Positions 28,436 through 37,547 of a stretch of 64,000 bases of DNA are shown in pieces (positions within the stretch are counted from its first letter, which is position 1; every line of letters starts with the position of its first letter). This stretch comes from Allopusillimonas soli. GTDB lineage: Bacteria; Pseudomonadota; Gammaproteobacteria; Burkholderiales; Burkholderiaceae_B. A program made the translations under genes and the position numbers. Below the pieces are notes generated by a model. The model did not search any database. It was not told the DNA's origin and worked only from the letters and a program-made list of their open reading frames with translations. The DNA lies in the NCBI RefSeq assembly GCF_004153445.1, contig NZ_SDQC01000001.1:806001-870000 (forward strand), in the 5' to 3' direction.

Positions 28436-29208
28436 ACGCCGATCACCATGCCGCCATTGGCGAAGATGTGCTGGCCGGTAATATACGAAGACGCCTCCGA
28501 CAATAGGAAGCACACCGGCCAAGCCACCTCCTCCGGTTTGCCGAAACGTCCCAATGGAATTTGCGACAGATAAGTATCGCGAAACTTGTCGCCGCGTATG
28601 GTTTCAGTCATGGGCGTCTCAATGACGCCAAAGCCAATGGAGTTGATGCGTATGCCATACCGCCCCCATTCACGCGCCGCGCTCATGGTCATGCCCAGCA
28701 CGCCTGATTTCGCCACGCCGTAGTTGATCTGCCCTATGGTGCCGCGCCGCCCCGCATCCGAGCTGATATTGACGATACTTGCACGCGATGCACCTGTTTC
28801 CTTTGCTCGCTGCAACATATGGCGCCCCGTCGCCTGCAGAAAATGAAAAGAACCGCCCAGATGCACATCCAGCACCTTGTTCCAGTCGGCCACGGACATT
28901 TTTTCGATCATGGCGGGGCGTATGATGCCGGCATTGTTGACCAGGCCATCGACGTCCCCGAACTGCTCGATCGCCTTGTCCACGACCTCAGGGGCGAATG
29001 CCGGGTCCGATACATCGCCCGGGACGGCCAACAAGCGGGACGCGTCGTGATCGCGCTGCAGTTGTGCCAGCGTATCCGGGTTCATGTCGACCGCGATGAC
29101 GCGCCCTCCCAGGCCGAGCACTCTTTCCGCGACCGCGCGGCCGATGCCTTGTCCCGCACCCGTCACAATGATGCTGCGGCCATTCATTTGAAATGCGCCA
29201 TTGTCCAT
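28432..29208 (-). CDS. SDR family oxidoreductase (FabG-like)
   Basis: A 258-residue short-chain dehydrogenase/reductase. NAD(P) motif TGAGQGIG, NNAG in LVNNAGIIRP, catalytic Ser in IVNISSDAG, and the classical Tyr-x-x-x-Lys in INYGVAKSG are all present, with the C-terminal SYITGQHIFANGG. A 3-hydroxyacyl-CoA or 3-oxoacyl thioester is the probable substrate, since the next gene upstream on the same strand is an enoyl-CoA hydratase. The pair would carry out hydration and oxidation steps of a beta-oxidation-like pathway. It is regulated most likely by the LysR gene at 30239. Confidence 0.94.
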   Translation of the reverse strand: MDNGAFQMNGRSIIVTGAGQGIGRAVAERVLGLGGRVIAVDMNPDTLAQLQRDHDASRLLAVPGDVSDPAFAPEVVDKAIEQFGDVDGLVNNAGIIRPAMIEKMSVADWNKVLDVHLGGSFHFLQATGRHMLQRAKETGASRASIVNISSDAGRRGTIGQINYGVAKSGVLGMTMSAAREWGRYGIRINSIGFGVIETPMTETIRGDKFRDTYLSQIPLGRFGKPEEVAWPVCFLLSEASSYITGQHIFANGGMVIGV

Positions 29209-29232
29209 AGCAACTATCCTCGCTCTCGTTGT

Positions 29233-30015
29233 TTATTTCCAGTTATAGACGGGGGGCTGCTTCTCGATGAAGCGTCGCGCGGCCTCCTGATGGTAGCCGC
29301 TCTGTCCGCAAAGTGCCTGGGCCATAGCCTCCTTCGCGTAGACGGCTTCCCGGTCTGATTCGTAGGCACGGTTCATGATCGTCTTGGCCAATCCGATGGC
29401 CTGGGTGGGCGCTGCATGGAAACGCGCTGCCCTGGCAAGCGCCGCTTCCACAACATCGCCCTCGCAAATTTCCTGGATCAACCCCATCGCAAGTGCTTCT
29501 TCGGCATTGCACACGCGCGCGGTGAACACCATTTCCTTGGCCCGCGCCAACCCTACCGCGCGTGGCAACAGATACATGCCCAGCAGGTCGGGCACATAGC
29601 CGATCCGCGCGAAAACCGCACAGAATGTGGCGCTTGGCGCCGCCATCGCGTAATCGCCGGCGAGCGCCAGGGAGAGGCCCGCACCGAAGGCGCTCCCCTC
29701 AATGGCGGTGATTACCGGCTTCTCCAGATCGACCAGCATGTCGAACCAGCGCTGCATCTTCAACAGGCGCTGACGGCCGCTGAACGCGTCGGCTCCTTGC
29801 TCGCGCGCCTGGGCCATCGCCTTGATGTCACCGCCCGCACAGAAGTGCCCGCCGCTTCCCGTGAGCACTACCGCCTTGACCGCATCGTCATCGCGTATCG
29901 ACTGGAATGCATCAAGAAAGGCAGCGCGCAGATCGGGACTCAAAGCGTTGCGCTGCGCAGGACGATTCATGGTGAGGACGGCGGTTGCGCCCTCCCGTGT
30001 CAGATTCAGTGTCAT
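29233..30015 (-). CDS. Enoyl-CoA hydratase/isomerase family protein
   Basis: A 260-residue crotonase-fold protein. The oxyanion-hole segments are HFCAGGDIKAM and SAFGAGLSLALAGDYAM. At the usual Glu144-equivalent position the sequence CAVFARIGYVPD has Phe, whereas Glu of AKEM matches the second catalytic Glu; so it may be an isomerase, a hydrolase or a one-acid hydratase. The start at MTLNLTREG is chosen because the frame upstream is unlike the family. It is 24 bases from the SDR gene downstream and divergent from a LysR gene. Both enzymes would act on a CoA thioester. Confidence 0.92.
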   Translation of the reverse strand: MTLNLTREGATAVLTMNRPAQRNALSPDLRAAFLDAFQSIRDDDAVKAVVLTGSGGHFCAGGDIKAMAQAREQGADAFSGRQRLLKMQRWFDMLVDLEKPVITAIEGSAFGAGLSLALAGDYAMAAPSATFCAVFARIGYVPDLLGMYLLPRAVGLARAKEMVFTARVCNAEEALAMGLIQEICEGDVVEAALARAARFHAAPTQAIGLAKTIMNRAYESDREAVYAKEAMAQALCGQSGYHQEAARRFIEKQPPVYNWK

Positions 30016-30238
30016 GTCTCTCTCATTTGTTGTTCTGGTCTGCGGCGTGACCGAGCATCGGGCCGCCAGCATGTGCGCTTGCGCAGCGAGCCCGGCGGCC
30101 TTGAGCATGCCGATGCGCGCTGTGGAAAGCGTACGCAATTCGGCGGACGGGCGTCCAATACATTATCGCGTAAAATCCATAACCATTTGCTATCGCTTCA
30201 TGTAATCCAGGCCCTTTGCCATTTCCAGTATCAATACA

Positions 30239-31147
30239 ATGGATCCCATACGCTCGGTCGATCTGCGCCGCATCCGACACTTCGTCGCACTCGCCGAGCG
30301 CCTCAATTTCACTCGCGCAGCACAAGACCTGCACATCGTGCAGCCCGCGCTCACCGTTTCCATTCGCAAGCTCGAGCAAGAGCTGGGCACCCAGTTGTTC
30401 ATTCGCGAACCCCGGGGCGTGTCATTGACGCACAGCGGCCAGGCCGCACTGCAGGAGGCGTACCGTATTCTGTTTCATGCCGAGCAGTTTGTCGATCTGG
30501 TGCACAACACTGAAAGAGGCGTGGGGGGCATATTGCGCGTGGGCTTTGTGGGTTCCACCAGTTTTGGGTTGCTGCAGAAGCTGGTGCCGCGTTTCCGCAC
30601 CGAGCATCCGCGTGTGGAATTGGAGCTGCGTGAAGCCACCTCCAGCCGCATCCTTCAAATGATCGAACAGGAAGAACTCAATCTAGGCCTGGTCCGTACG
30701 CCGCTGCTGCAGCATTCAAACGTTTCGCTTCTGGAGCTGGATCGCGACTGCTTCGTGGTGGCGTTGCCTGTGGACAATCCCTGGGCGCACAAGCCGCGGC
30801 TGAGGCTATCGGAACTGGCCGACGAACACTTCGTCATGTATTCCGCCGCCGATGCGGCCGGCCTGCATGCTTCCGCCATGGCCGCCTGCCAGCGCGCAGG
30901 CTTCATGCCCAGCGTGAAACAGGAGGCCGTCCAGATACAGACTGTGCTGGCGCTTGTGGAAAGCGGCCTGGGCGTCGCACTCATTCCATCGGTCATGAGA
31001 AAGTACCAGAGCACGCGGATTCAGTATCGCAGCATCCCCGAACTCACACGATCGCAGCCCATCGGCTGGGCGCTCGCCTTCGATCAGGAAACGGAAACAA
31101 TGGCGGGCAGGCATTTTCGCGGCATGGTGTCCACGCAGCGTACATAA
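30239..31147 (+). CDS. LysR family regulator
   Basis: A 302-residue LysR-type regulator with N-terminal helix-turn-helix (RRIRHFVALAERLNFTRAAQDLHIVQPALTVSIRKLEQELG) and an effector domain with the usual two lobes. It is similar to the LysR at 44342-45238 (both have HIVQP/HMSQP, VSIRKLE and GFVGS). It is divergent from the enoyl-CoA hydratase-SDR operon, with 223 bases between the starts, a typical layout for LysR control of the neighbour. The effector is unknown. Confidence 0.93.
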   Translation: MDPIRSVDLRRIRHFVALAERLNFTRAAQDLHIVQPALTVSIRKLEQELGTQLFIREPRGVSLTHSGQAALQEAYRILFHAEQFVDLVHNTERGVGGILRVGFVGSTSFGLLQKLVPRFRTEHPRVELELREATSSRILQMIEQEELNLGLVRTPLLQHSNVSLLELDRDCFVVALPVDNPWAHKPRLRLSELADEHFVMYSAADAAGLHASAMAACQRAGFMPSVKQEAVQIQTVLALVESGLGVALIPSVMRKYQSTRIQYRSIPELTRSQPIGWALAFDQETETMAGRHFRGMVSTQRT

Positions 31148-31255
31148 TTGCGTCCCGCTGACGATTTGCACAAAAAGGCGGATGCCTGACGCTATACTTT
31201 GCTACTGCACTGCAACAACAACTGGCAAACGAGCGCTGGCTCATCGTACCCTTCA

Positions 31256-31684
31256 ATGAACACACATCATGCTCTTCCCGCAGGGTTTGTACTGCGCGAC
31301 CATCCCAGCGACTTCATGGATCTCTGCGGCCCCTTCTACGATCACATCGTGGATGGGCAGCTTGAAGCCCTGGCCGTCCAGGTCCAGGAAAAACATCGCA
31401 ATCTGCGGGCAATCGGCCATGGCGGCTTTCTCATGACCGTCGCCGACAGCGCGCTGGGCGATGCGGTGGCGCAACACTACGACGGGCAGGGCCTGGTTAC
31501 CGTCAGCCTCTCCAGCGATTTCTACAAACCGGCGCAGGTCGGAGACTGGATCATCGCACGCTGCGACGTGCAGCGCGCCGGGCGCCGTATTGCGTACGCC
31601 GAGTGTTTTCTGTATATCAATGACGAAAAGGTGTTCAGAGCAAGCGGGGTGTTCGCCGTCGTGCAATCGCAGGGCCGCCGCTAA
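31256..31684 (+). CDS. PaaI-type acyl-CoA thioesterase
   Basis: A 142-residue single hot-dog domain protein of the PaaI/YdiI group. The active-site helix is GHGGFLMTVADSALGDAV, with the catalytic Asp at ADSA, and the later strand VTVSLSSDFYKPAQVGDWI fits the family. It hydrolyses acyl-CoA thioesters, possibly to free CoA from stalled intermediates of the nearby CoA pathways. The start at MNTHHALPAG is taken from family length. It is 108 bases after the LysR gene on the same strand. Confidence 0.92.
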   Translation: MNTHHALPAGFVLRDHPSDFMDLCGPFYDHIVDGQLEALAVQVQEKHRNLRAIGHGGFLMTVADSALGDAVAQHYDGQGLVTVSLSSDFYKPAQVGDWIIARCDVQRAGRRIAYAECFLYINDEKVFRASGVFAVVQSQGRR

Positions 31685-31861
31685 GGCCCGCGGCGCTTGC
31701 GCATAATCCACCCCATCCTGCAGCACCGCGGCGCTGTTGTGCGCAACTGCCTGATAGATCAAGCCGCCGGCTCCGGCAATTCCCTGGCACCGCAGCGTGT
31801 TGGCTAGGTTGCGAACCGCAGTGGTGGTCGGCGACCATCCCCGTACCTGCTGGAAAAACAC
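31685..31861 (-). pseudogene. RebB-like (R-body / killing-trait) remnant
   Basis: On the minus strand, 59 codons of this gap read like a RebB-type R-body protein: SPTTTAVRNLANTL, then AGAGGLIYQAVAHNSAAVL and QDGVDYAQ. RebB-family proteins have a TDAVTQ.NV...AP.MA.GxLYQ..AHS......AV..QQ pattern of the same order. There is no ribosome site in front and no stop at the natural end; the frame runs on into the thioesterase antisense. It therefore looks like a decayed fragment. No other reb genes are nearby. The similarity is judged by eye and may be chance. Confidence 0.35.
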
Positions 31862-32003
31862 TGGGGAGGAAAAAGACAGTCGTGTAGGCGGAAAAGTGCG
31901 ATGATGTGCTGAACCTCCCGACAGGCGCGATAATACCGTTCAATTGCCACAAGAATGACCGCGACCCGAGATGCAGCCGCGGCAACCCACACAGGAGACA
32001 TCC

Positions 32004-33212
32004 ATGAACCGCAAACATCTCACCGCCCTGCTGTCCGCCCTGGCGCTGGCCGCGCCACTGCACGCACACGCCGCCACAGCGGATCCCATCAAGATAGGCG
32101 TACTCACCGACATGTCGGGTGTGGTATCCGACGCGACGGGCAAGGGCTCGGTCGAGGCCGCGCGCATAGCCGTGGAAGAAGCGGGCGGCAGCGTATTGGG
32201 GCATCCGATAGAGGTTATTTTTGGCGATCACCAGCACAAACCGGACGTTGGCAGCGCCATCGCGCGCAAATGGTTCGATGTCGACGGCGTGGACGCCATT
32301 GTGGACCTGCCCAACTCGTCCGTCGCGCTGGCTGTCCAGAATATTGCCCGCGAGAAGAAAAAGATCGTATTGGTGTCCAGCGCAGGAACCACTGCGCTCT
32401 CGCAAGCAAAGTGCTCTCCCTACACTGTGCAATGGACCTACACCACCTATGCGCTGGCGCGGGGTACCGCTAGCGCGGTGGTCAAAAGCGGCAAGAAAAC
32501 CTGGTTCATTCTTGCATCGGACTACGCATTCGGAAAACAGTTGGCCAAGGACACACAGGATGTCGTGCAGGCCAATGGCGGCGAAGTGCTGGACACCATC
32601 TACCATCCCCTCAATACGGCCGATTTTTCCTCCTTCCTGCTTCAGGCTCAGTCCTCGGGCGCACAGGTCATTGCCCTGGCCAATGCCGGCGGCGACACCA
32701 TCAATGCCATCAAGCAGGCCGGCGAATTCGGCATAGGCACGGGCGAGCAGAAAATGGCGGCCATGCTGCTCATGATTACCGACGTGCACAGCCTTGGCCT
32801 GGAAAGCGCCCAAGGCACTTATCTGACGGTGCCTTCCTACTGGGACATGAATGATGGCGCGCGTGCCTTCACCAAAAAATTCCAGGAACGCCTGGGCAAG
32901 GCACCCACCTTCCTTCAGGAAGGGGTCTATGGCTCGGTGCGGCATTATCTCCAGGCGGTCAAGGCGGCCGGCACCGACGATGCCGATGCGGTAATGGCCA
33001 AGTTCCGCTCGCTGCCGATCGACGATGCGTTCAGCCAGAACGCCCATGTCCGTCCCGATGGTCTGGTGGAGCGGGACATGCTGCTTGCACAGGTCAAGTC
33101 GCCCAAGGCATCCAAGCGTGAATGGGACGACTACGACATCGTCGCCACGATTCCGGGCAAGGACCTCGTCTGGCCGCTGGCTGAAAGCCAGTGCCCGCTG
33201 GTGAAGAAATAA
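32004..33212 (+). CDS. Branched-chain-type ABC substrate-binding protein (orphan)
   Basis: A 402-residue periplasmic binding protein of the Peripla_BP_6 type with a signal peptide (residues 1-24, ending HAHAAT) and start of the mature fold IKIGVLTDMSGVVSD. It is a paralogue of the protein at 281-1501: shared blocks include GKGSVEAARIAVEEAGG, HQHKPDV, ARKWFDVDGVD and the end CPLVKK. AGGAGACATCC is the ribosome site. No permease or ATPase is adjacent; the next gene, an alpha/beta hydrolase, starts on the base after its stop. That pairing suggests that the receptor captures an ester or lactone which the hydrolase cleaves. Confidence 0.93.
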   Translation: MNRKHLTALLSALALAAPLHAHAATADPIKIGVLTDMSGVVSDATGKGSVEAARIAVEEAGGSVLGHPIEVIFGDHQHKPDVGSAIARKWFDVDGVDAIVDLPNSSVALAVQNIAREKKKIVLVSSAGTTALSQAKCSPYTVQWTYTTYALARGTASAVVKSGKKTWFILASDYAFGKQLAKDTQDVVQANGGEVLDTIYHPLNTADFSSFLLQAQSSGAQVIALANAGGDTINAIKQAGEFGIGTGEQKMAAMLLMITDVHSLGLESAQGTYLTVPSYWDMNDGARAFTKKFQERLGKAPTFLQEGVYGSVRHYLQAVKAAGTDDADAVMAKFRSLPIDDAFSQNAHVRPDGLVERDMLLAQVKSPKASKREWDDYDIVATIPGKDLVWPLAESQCPLVKK

Positions 33213-34169
33213 ATGCGTGACGCAATGACCGGCATCGCGCGATTCGGCAGTTTCTACGCGGGAGGGCGCCGCCTCGTGGTGGAGGGGCGCCCGACGCGTA
33301 CAATTTCTTTCACCGATACCGCCAGCATGACGTACGATCCCAACGGCCTCTATCATATTGAACAGGCCTATGTGCAGTACTTCGTGCCCGAGCAGCCGAA
33401 CGGCGGACTGCCTGTTGTGTTCCTCCATGGCGGCGGCATGACAGGCGCAATGTGGGAACAGACACCCGACGGCCGCGCGGGCTGGGCACAGCATTTCGTG
33501 AAAGCGGGCTTCACCGTGAATGTGGTCGATAATGTGGAGCGTGGTCGCGCAGGCTGGACGCCGTTCGAAGATGTGTGGCCAGGGCCGCCCATCGTGCGCA
33601 ACACCCAGGAAGCATGGGGTCTTTTCCGTATCGGCGCTGCGGAATGCTTTCCTCAACGGCAGCCCTTCGCCGGACAGCGGTTTCCGGTCGACTGCCTGGA
33701 TGAATTGGCCATGGGCGCCGTGCCGCGCTGGTTGTCCAACAATCCGGCGGCGATTCAGGCCTTCGGCGCCGTGCTGGACCGCGTCGGACCCTGCGCCGTG
33801 GTGTCACACAGCCACGGCGGCTATATAGCGCTCCAGGCGGCCAGCACCCGCCCGGACATCGTCCGGGCCATGGTGCTGCTGGAGCCGTCGGGGTTTCTTT
33901 CCGGAGACGCACTGCGCGCCATGGATGGCACCGAATTTCTGTTCGTATACGGCGACAACCTGGACGCGACGCCCTTGTGGTGCGACCTCATGCGGGAAGC
34001 GGCGGCATTCAGGCATGAGCTGGAGCGGGCCGGTGCGAGAGTGGATTGGTGGGAAATGGCCCGGCGCGGCGTACGCGGCAACTCCCATTTGCTGATGATG
34101 GACGACAACAGCGACGCTATTGCCGGCGATATTGCAACCTGGCTGCTGCGCGCGGCGAAGGCGGACTGA
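33213..34169 (+). CDS. Alpha/beta hydrolase
   Basis: A 318-residue alpha/beta-hydrolase-fold esterase-like protein. The oxyanion segment is HGGG (72-75), the nucleophile is Ser200 in SHSHGG, and the base His is probably His292 in GNSHLLMMDD. The nucleophile elbow reads S-H-S-H-G rather than the usual G-x-S-x-G. The ATG abuts the stop of the binding-protein gene; a second ATG four codons later is also possible. No signal peptide is visible, so it is cytoplasmic. It ends at a hairpin between convergent genes. The substrate is unknown. Confidence 0.88.
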   Translation: MRDAMTGIARFGSFYAGGRRLVVEGRPTRTISFTDTASMTYDPNGLYHIEQAYVQYFVPEQPNGGLPVVFLHGGGMTGAMWEQTPDGRAGWAQHFVKAGFTVNVVDNVERGRAGWTPFEDVWPGPPIVRNTQEAWGLFRIGAAECFPQRQPFAGQRFPVDCLDELAMGAVPRWLSNNPAAIQAFGAVLDRVGPCAVVSHSHGGYIALQAASTRPDIVRAMVLLEPSGFLSGDALRAMDGTEFLFVYGDNLDATPLWCDLMREAAAFRHELERAGARVDWWEMARRGVRGNSHLLMMDDNSDAIAGDIATWLLRAAKAD

Positions 34170-34180
34170 ATACCCGACTT

Positions 34181-34200
34181 CGCCGCGGACGGACGCGGCG
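34181..34200. terminator. Candidate bidirectional terminator hairpin
   Basis: CGCCGCG (34181-34187) pairs with CGCGGCG (34194-34200) around a 6-base loop. It lies between the convergent hydrolase and riboflavin synthase genes. No T tract. Confidence 0.45.
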
Positions 34201-34216
34201 CGTCTGGCTTGCCGCG

Positions 34217-34918
34217 TCAACGCGACCGCGGAAGCTGCAGCAGATCTTCCAACGCCAGCCCCTTTTCACGCAGCGCCGCCTCCAGCAGAGGCTGCAGCCG
34301 CCCGAAACACGCCTGAACGGTCTCTCGCACCGTATCGACCACGACCTGGGTGCTGCGGTCTATCTCCACGTTGAGTAGATCACCGGCCTGCTTCTGCTCG
34401 AATACAGTTGCGCGGCGGGTTTCGGGTATGAGCCACACATCGAACCAGCCCTCTTCGCGATCGACCTCGGCCACCGTCAGACTGGCGCCGTTCACCGCGA
34501 TATAACCCTTGCTGAAGACATACTTGCGGAAATCGGGCGGAATGCCCAGGCGCAGGACACGATTGTTGTCCATAACGCGTACATCGAGAACCGGGGCACG
34601 AAAATCGACATGCCCCGACAGAGGATGCCCTCCAATCTCGGCGCCATCGCGCGCCGCGCGCTCGACGTTCACCTGGCCGCCTTCGGCATAGCCGCCAAGC
34701 GTGGTCAGGTCCAGGCTCTTGAGCATGATGTCAAAGCTTGCCGATGTCGGGGAAAGAATGCGCGTCACGGTGAGGCAAACGCCATCCACAGAAACGCTGG
34801 CGCCGACTTCAAGCCCGTCACAGAAACCAGGCGGAAAGACAAGATCGAAGGCGCGCAGCCCCTGCTGGTCCTGGATGGCCTCAATCGCCGCAATGCCCTG
34901 GATTATTCCCGTAAACAT
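34217..34918 (-). CDS. ribE: Riboflavin synthase (alpha chain)
   Basis: A 233-residue riboflavin synthase. It starts MFTGIIQG, has two lumazine-binding repeats (first with VDGVCLTV and INVERAARDG-like NVERAARDGAEIGGHPLSGHVD, second with VNGASLTVAEVDREEGWFDVWLIPET). It dismutates two 6,7-dimethyl-8-ribityllumazine molecules to riboflavin and the pyrimidinedione, in the cytoplasm. The gene is 4 bases downstream of ribH on the same strand. No ribD or ribBA lies here, so this pair is a small separate riboflavin operon under an FMN riboswitch. Confidence 0.93.
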   Translation of the reverse strand: MFTGIIQGIAAIEAIQDQQGLRAFDLVFPPGFCDGLEVGASVSVDGVCLTVTRILSPTSASFDIMLKSLDLTTLGGYAEGGQVNVERAARDGAEIGGHPLSGHVDFRAPVLDVRVMDNNRVLRLGIPPDFRKYVFSKGYIAVNGASLTVAEVDREEGWFDVWLIPETRRATVFEQKQAGDLLNVEIDRSTQVVVDTVRETVQACFGRLQPLLEAALREKGLALEDLLQLPRSR

Positions 34919-34922
34919 ACGC

Positions 34923-35696
<774 letters not shown>

Positions 35697-35759
35697 CGCG
35701 GACAGTACGGCTGATGGGCCTGACGCCCGCGCTGGCACTATAGCATAGGCCGTGTGCGA

Positions 35760-35778
35760 GCCTGCCAGACAGGCAGGC
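35760..35778. promoter_or_regulatory. Inverted repeat between rib operon and YbaK gene
   Basis: GCCTGCC (35760-35766) and GGCAGGC (35772-35778), with a 5-base spacer, lie between the divergent riboflavin operon and YbaK gene. A TATAGT-like -10 box for the minus strand lies close by (forward ACTATA, 35738-35743). It could be an operator or a hairpin; the function is not evident. Confidence 0.25.
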
Positions 35779-35873
35779 GTTACAATCAGTCGGTTTGCAT
35801 CCCTTGTTCCCATGCCCCCGGCAAGCAGGCTTTCGCAGGCAACAACCTCTTGCACCGGCGCGGCCGTATACCC

Positions 35874-36383
35874 ATGAGTCTTGAATCCGTCCGGCAGTTT
35901 CTTAAACAGCACGCCCCCGATATCGATATCATCGAAACCGACGACAGTACCGCCACGGTAAGTCTGGCGGCCGAAGTGCATGGCGTGGAACCTGGCCAGA
36001 TAGCCAAGACACTTTCACTTCGCGCCGGAGACAGGGCGGTGCTGGTCGTAACGCGCGGCGATGTGCGGCTGGACAACAGAAAACTGCGCCAGGCCTTCGG
36101 GAGCAAGGTGAAAATGCTGGATGCCGAGACTGTCCTCACGCTGACCGGCCACCCGGTCGGAGGCGTCTGTCCGTTCGGGCTCGCCACCGCGCTGCCGGTG
36201 TACTGCGACATTTCCTTGCGCGAGTACGACATCGTCATGCCGGCCGCAGGCTCGGCCAACTCCACGGTGAAGATCAATCCGACGCGTCTTGTGGATTTGG
36301 TGCGGGGGCAATGGGTCGATGTATCCCAGCCGGCCGCGACGACCGTCAGCGCAGGCGCCGGGGGCTCACCGCCTCGGCCGTGA
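35874..36383 (+). CDS. YbaK/EbsC family aminoacyl-tRNA editing protein
   Basis: A 169-residue YbaK/ProX-type protein. Visible marks are the central DVRLDNRKLRQAFGSKVKMLDAETVLTLTGHPVGGVCPFGLATALPVYCD block and the C-terminal GSANSTVKINPTRLVDL. The family removes wrong amino acids from tRNAs (Ala or Cys from tRNA-Pro). The start at MSLESVRQF follows family length; upstream codons overlap the promoter region of the rib operon and look unrelated. No ribosome site is obvious. The end overlaps the flavoprotein gene by 38 bases on the other strand. Confidence 0.92.
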   Translation: MSLESVRQFLKQHAPDIDIIETDDSTATVSLAAEVHGVEPGQIAKTLSLRAGDRAVLVVTRGDVRLDNRKLRQAFGSKVKMLDAETVLTLTGHPVGGVCPFGLATALPVYCDISLREYDIVMPAAGSANSTVKINPTRLVDLVRGQWVDVSQPAATTVSAGAGGSPPRP

Positions 36384-37485
36384 CACCGAACCGCGCCAAC
36401 GACTCGGGCACGGGCTGCCCAAGCAACAGGGCCGCCGCCAGTTCAGACGCTCCCGCCGCAGTCTGTATGCCATATCCGCCCTGGCCCGCCAGCCAGAAAT
36501 AGCCAGGCACTCCCTCTTCCCAGCCGATGACGAACTCATGGTCGGGCGCGAACGAACGCAGACCCGCCCATGTATGCGTAGGGCGGCGTATGCGCAGCGT
36601 CGTCGAAGACTCGATACGATAGATGCCTGTGGCAATGTCGAGCTCCTCCGGCACAACATCGTGGGGCGAAACCGGATCCGCATTCGCGGGCGAACCCAGC
36701 ATGGCGCCAGCGTCCGGCTTGAAATAAAACGTTTCGGCGATGTCGGACACGACCGGCCAACCAGCGCTGTCGTATTCATCCGGCGCGGGGAAAATGAATG
36801 CGGCGCGCCGCATGGGCTGAATGCCGATAGGCGCCACGCCGCATAGCTGCGCCACGGGGTCGGCCCAGGCGCCCGCCGCATTCACCAGCGTGCGGGCACA
36901 TAGCGTTTCTCCGCCGCTGACTTGCAGCCGCCAGGCAGCCTGCTCGCGACGTGCGCCGCACAGCTGCGACTTGCACTGGAGCACGGCGCCATGGCGCGCC
37001 ATACCCCGCAAAAATCCCTGGTGCAGCGTATGCACGTCCATGTCGCTGGCCACCGGATCAAGAAGTGCACCGGAAAGCTTGCCGGGCAGCAGGCACGGCA
37101 CCATGGCAACGGCCTGTTGCGCGTTCAAGGCCTCGCAGTCCAGCCCCTGCCGCTCAAACTCACGCTGCTCCGCTGCAAGCCTGTCCTCCTGCCCCGGCTC
37201 GGCAATGTAAAGAACACCGCGCGGAGACAGTATGGGATGCTCCGCAAAACCTTCCGGCGGGCTCAGGTAGAAGTCGCGGCTGGCGCGGGTCATCGCACGG
37301 ATCTGAGGCGTACCGTAGGTTTCGATGAAAATGGCCGCCGATCTTCCTGTCGTGTGATAGCCGGGTTGCGCCTCCTGCTCCAGCACGACAACCGACGCCC
37401 CCTGCAGCCCAAGCCGATAAGCCACCGACGCCCCCGCCATGCCTGCACCGACAACTGCAAAATCAAATACGGGGTCGAGGGCCAT
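36346..37485 (-). CDS. FAD-dependent D-amino-acid dehydrogenase, DauA-like
   Basis: A 379-residue FAD oxidoreductase of the DAO family that reads very like Pseudomonas aeruginosa D-arginine dehydrogenase (DauA): VVGAGMAGASVAYRLG, QPGYHTTGRSAA, YGTPQIRAMTRASR, GSPANADPVSPHDVVPEELDIATGIYRIE, IRRPTHTWAGLRSF, GYGIQTAAGASELAAALL and the end SPRRLR. From memory of that enzyme, Tyr53 is kept (Tyr57 here), while His48 and the guanidinium-binding Glu87 are replaced by Ile52 and Val91. So the substrate may be a hydrophobic D-amino acid rather than D-arginine. It oxidises D-amino acids to 2-oxo acids, passing electrons to the respiratory chain. It lies beside argP and argO; no dauB homologue is here. 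Confidence 0.9.
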   Translation of the reverse strand: MALDPVFDFAVVGAGMAGASVAYRLGLQGASVVVLEQEAQPGYHTTGRSAAIFIETYGTPQIRAMTRASRDFYLSPPEGFAEHPILSPRGVLYIAEPGQEDRLAAEQREFERQGLDCEALNAQQAVAMVPCLLPGKLSGALLDPVASDMDVHTLHQGFLRGMARHGAVLQCKSQLCGARREQAAWRLQVSGGETLCARTLVNAAGAWADPVAQLCGVAPIGIQPMRRAAFIFPAPDEYDSAGWPVVSDIAETFYFKPDAGAMLGSPANADPVSPHDVVPEELDIATGIYRIESSTTLRIRRPTHTWAGLRSFAPDHEFVIGWEEGVPGYFWLAGQGGYGIQTAAGASELAAALLLGQPVPESLARFGVTAEAVSPRRLR

Positions 37486-37547
37486 GCCTGCTGTCTCCTT
37501 TGGTCTGTTATAGGCCGTCCTTCAAAAGTGGCCACTGGTGTGAACCA

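Noticed and set aside
31635-33656. A 673-codon open frame on the minus strand
   Set aside because: It runs antisense to the binding protein and hydrolase genes, which have clear family motifs, signal peptide and ribosome site. High GC makes such long antisense frames common.
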